Assembly: GCA_020073605.1 (NCBI GenBank)
Contig: JAIQEW010000017.1
Span: 1 to 64,000 of the forward strand
Origin: Terriglobia bacterium
Lineage (GTDB): Bacteria > Acidobacteriota > Terriglobia > Acidiferrales > UBA7541
Direction of reading: 5' to 3'
DNA length: 64,000 nt
Shown here: one piece after another, positions 61,793-64,000 of the stretch
How positions within the stretch are numbered: the stretch's first letter is position 1
Layout of the letters: each line of letters starts with the position of its first letter
Program-made: the position numbers and the translations under genes
Notes under the pieces: generated by a model
Database searches by the model: none
Told to the model about the DNA's origin: nothing
The model's input: the letters and a program-made list of their open reading frames with translations, nothing else

Positions 61793-63658
61793 TCATTTCT
61801 CGGAATCGCCGCTTTCGTTTAAACCCCGCCAATGGGCGAGCCAGCCGTGCTCGCGCACGCCTTCTTCTTCCATCTGGCGCGTCCACGCGCCAAGGATGCT
61901 CGAGCGGTTGAAGAAGCCGACGAGTTTCCGAGGATCATCGCGGCTCACGACCGGCAGCCGACCGACATCGTTGTGCAACATCCTCTCCAGAGCATCAAAG
62001 ACGATTTCATCCGGATACGCGACGATCGGCGGACTCGAGCCAGCTTCGACAACTTTGGCTGTGCCCTTGGGATCATTTTCGAGCGCGCGGAGCACGTCGC
62101 CCTGCGTCACGATGCCGACCAGTTCCCCGTCCTTGCCGACAATCGGCAGGCCCCTGATGAGGTTGAGCGCCGGCTCGCGAGGCGATTTCGCATCTGCGTG
62201 TGGCCGGGCGCCGCCCATGCGAGCGGCGACTTCCGCAACGCTCATGTCCGCTGGTATCGCGGGTACATCGGTTCTCATCACATCTCCCACGCGCACCATC
62301 TTCAGGACAACCGCTTCATATTCTCCGGGCACCGAGACACCGCGCCGGGCCAGCCTCTCCGTCATGATGGATCTCGGAAGGAAACGAAGCCCAATCAGGT
62401 CCGCAATAACGCAGGCGAGCATGAGCGGGAGAATTGCGTTGTAATCGCCGGTGATCTCGAATGCGAAAACGATGAGGGCAAACGTGGCGCGCGCGGCCGT
62501 CCCAAAAACGGCCGCCATGGCGACAAGCGCGTACGCCGCCGGGGCAAGATGGGCCGCCGGGTGAATGCGGTCCACGACCATCGCGAACACGCTGCCGAGC
62601 GCGGCACTCCACATGAACGTCGGCGCCAGCAATCCGCCTGAAGTTCCGGAACCGAGCGAAATCACAAGCGCCGTAAACTTGAAAATCAAGATCAGCAGCA
62701 CCATCTTGAGCGCGAGATTGTCGTGCAGGATGTCCGAAATCGTGTCGTAGCCGACGCCCAGAATCCGCGGAACAAAGAAGCCGATGATGCCCACCGCGAA
62801 CGAGCCGATCACCGGATGCCAGAATTCGTGGATCACGGGAGAAAGACGCTCGAATTGATCCTCCACCCAGTAAAGCAGCTTCGTCAGGCCGATGGCTGCC
62901 CCGCCGCAAATCACTCCGAGCAGAACGTAGTACGGCAGCCCGTGCAAGACGTCGAAATCCACGTCGCCAATCGAGAACATCGAATGCTGGCCAAGAAGGA
63001 TCACGCGCGTGCTCGTTCCCAGCGTGCTCGCAATCACGAGAGGAATGAAGGAACGCGCGCGAAACTCAAACAGCAAAAGCTCGATTGCCAGAATCACGCC
63101 GGCGATCGGCGTGTTAAACGTCGCCGCCATTCCGGCGGCGGCGCCGGACGCCAGCAGCACCTTGCGCTCGGCGGCCGTGGTCGAAATCAGCTGGCCTACG
63201 AGCGAGCCGAACGCGCCGCCCGTCTGGATGATCGGGCCTTCAGCGCCGAACGGACCTCCCGTGCCGATCGAGACCGCAGCCGAAATCGGTTTTAGGATCG
63301 CAACCTTGGCGTTGATGCGGCTCCGCTTCGTCAGCACAGCCTCCATCGTTTCAGGAATGCCGTGTCCTTTGATTTTCGGTGAGCCGTATTTCGCAGCGAA
63401 GGCGGTGAAGAGTCCGCCGATCAAAGGAATCACGAGAATCCAATAGTGGAACGGCGTGTTTTCCGGGCTGCGAAAGTGAATCGACCACACGTGGTAGTAG
63501 GCGAGGTTGGTACACAGCGCGATGAGATCGTAGAGAAGATAAGCGATGATTCCGGCCAGAACGCCGATGACGGCCGCGACAAGCGAAATCCACTCAATGC
63601 GGTATTCGGCCGGCGACGCGGGCCGCTTTCCTTTTCCTATTTCTGCCGACGATGCCAC
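61793..63658 (-). CDS. ClC-type chloride channel/transporter with C-terminal CBS pair
   Basis: Membrane chloride channel or Cl-/H+ exchanger of 621 residues. The GTG at 63658 is chosen because GGGAG lies 5 bp upstream; a longer frame overlaps the MarR gene. About 10-11 helices. Selectivity motifs GTGGPFGAEGPIIQTGGAFG (gating Glu in AEGP), GSGTSGGLLAPTFM and GTAARATFALIVFAFEITGD. Two CBS domains (about 465-600: VGDVMRTDVPAIPADMSVAE and AYPDEIVFDALERMLHNDVG) probably bind nucleotides. Confidence 0.94.
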   Translation of the reverse strand: MASSAEIGKGKRPASPAEYRIEWISLVAAVIGVLAGIIAYLLYDLIALCTNLAYYHVWSIHFRSPENTPFHYWILVIPLIGGLFTAFAAKYGSPKIKGHGIPETMEAVLTKRSRINAKVAILKPISAAVSIGTGGPFGAEGPIIQTGGAFGSLVGQLISTTAAERKVLLASGAAAGMAATFNTPIAGVILAIELLLFEFRARSFIPLVIASTLGTSTRVILLGQHSMFSIGDVDFDVLHGLPYYVLLGVICGGAAIGLTKLLYWVEDQFERLSPVIHEFWHPVIGSFAVGIIGFFVPRILGVGYDTISDILHDNLALKMVLLILIFKFTALVISLGSGTSGGLLAPTFMWSAALGSVFAMVVDRIHPAAHLAPAAYALVAMAAVFGTAARATFALIVFAFEITGDYNAILPLMLACVIADLIGLRFLPRSIMTERLARRGVSVPGEYEAVVLKMVRVGDVMRTDVPAIPADMSVAEVAARMGGARPHADAKSPREPALNLIRGLPIVGKDGELVGIVTQGDVLRALENDPKGTAKVVEAGSSPPIVAYPDEIVFDALERMLHNDVGRLPVVSRDDPRKLVGFFNRSSILGAWTRQMEEEGVREHGWLAHWRGLNESGDSEK

Positions 63659-63689
63659 GAAAGCTCCCTTTCGGAGTTGCAGGTTGGAA

Positions 63690-64000
63690 TCAGTCCGCGA
63701 CAACAATGCGGCGATGAATCGCCGCCCCCAGCGCTTCAATCAAGCGCGGCCCAGCCGACCGCAGCTCGCGGCGATGGAGCAGCGAAAGATTCTCCAGCAG
63801 CCTTTCGCCGCGGGGCGTGAGATGCAGCAGGACTTCGCGGCGGTCCGCCCGGCTGCGTGCACGGCGAATCCATCCATGGCGCTCGAGGCGGCCGCTCAAT
63901 TCGACGGCGCTGTGATGCTCGATCTGCATCTGCTCGGCCAATGCGCCGACGGTTGCTTTCTCGCTTCGGGGAAGGCCCTTGATCGCAAGAAGCGCCTGAT
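63690..64000 (-). CDS. MarR-family regulator, 5' end beyond window
   Basis: The visible 103 codons run in from the right edge. They contain the helix-turn-helix (ATVGALAEQMQIEHHSAVEL) and wing (RLERHGWIRRARSRADRREV, LLHLTPRGERLLENLSLLHR) of a MarR-type repressor. The gene ends 31 bp before the ClC start on the same strand, so it may control or be co-transcribed with the channel. Confidence 0.85.
   Translation of the reverse strand, partial: QALLAIKGLPRSEKATVGALAEQMQIEHHSAVELSGRLERHGWIRRARSRADRREVLLHLTPRGERLLENLSLLHRRELRSAGPRLIEALGAAIHRRIVVAD

Overview
The window looks like chromosome from an Acidobacteriota-type bacterium: GC-rich, with many exported proteins of unknown function, several PQQ dehydrogenases, numerous small palindromic intergenic repeats, and a broken serine/threonine kinase start of a kind common in that phylum. 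The assignment is an inference from gene content; no rRNA is present.

Layout. 0-1.9 kb: elongation factor Tu (cut by the left edge) behind four tRNA genes (Thr-Tyr-Thr-Gly) on the minus strand with a good sigma-70 promoter. 1.9-11.3 kb: exported and metabolic genes (LolA-like protein, maleylacetate reductase, nucleoside deoxyribosyltransferase, methyltransferase, GMC oxidoreductase, metallo-beta-lactamase-fold hydrolase, short-chain dehydrogenase). 11.3-28.7 kb: a periplasmic redox region with three PQQ-dependent dehydrogenases, two diheme cytochromes c, a rhodanese/thioredoxin fusion, a TlpA-like thioredoxin and a PQQ-associated beta-propeller. An intact IS30-family element and a beta-barrel outer-membrane protein lie in the middle. 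28.8-43.4 kb: mostly housekeeping genes (phosphatase, STAS protein, dtd, HtrA protease, coaE, folD, sulfite-oxidase-like protein, cysK, cysE), with an AT-richer pair at 32.8-34.9 kb. 43.4-46.2 kb: small accessory genes, a MarR regulator and much repeat and gene debris. 46.2-59.9 kb: RNase E/G, rodA, PBP2, then katG-perR, then mreD-mreC-mreB and a FecR protein. 59.9-64 kb: class V aminotransferase, a small unknown protein, a ClC channel and a partial MarR.

Most important observation. What looks like two genes at 17813-19189 and 19244-19651 is one open frame interrupted by a TGA in the sequence U-G-S-C. A bacterial SECIS-like hairpin follows the TGA at the right distance. I read this as an exported UGSC-family selenoprotein of about 600 residues, first gene of an operon with a small membrane protein, a diheme cytochrome c and a PQQ dehydrogenase. 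Its promoter and that of the separate cytochrome c/PQQ dehydrogenase operon at 26.8 kb carry the same 17-bp box exactly 24 bp upstream of the -35 element, so the two are probably co-regulated. The IS30 element has inserted into the outer part of this conserved region, at the edge of the box.

Other points worth attention: a decayed duplicate of the 3' end and terminator of the RNase E/G gene, a 3' remnant of a sulfite-oxidase-like paralogue, a truncated kinase start next to the katG-perR block that splits the mre/mrd cell-shape genes, and a roughly 455-residue low-complexity insertion within RNase E/G.
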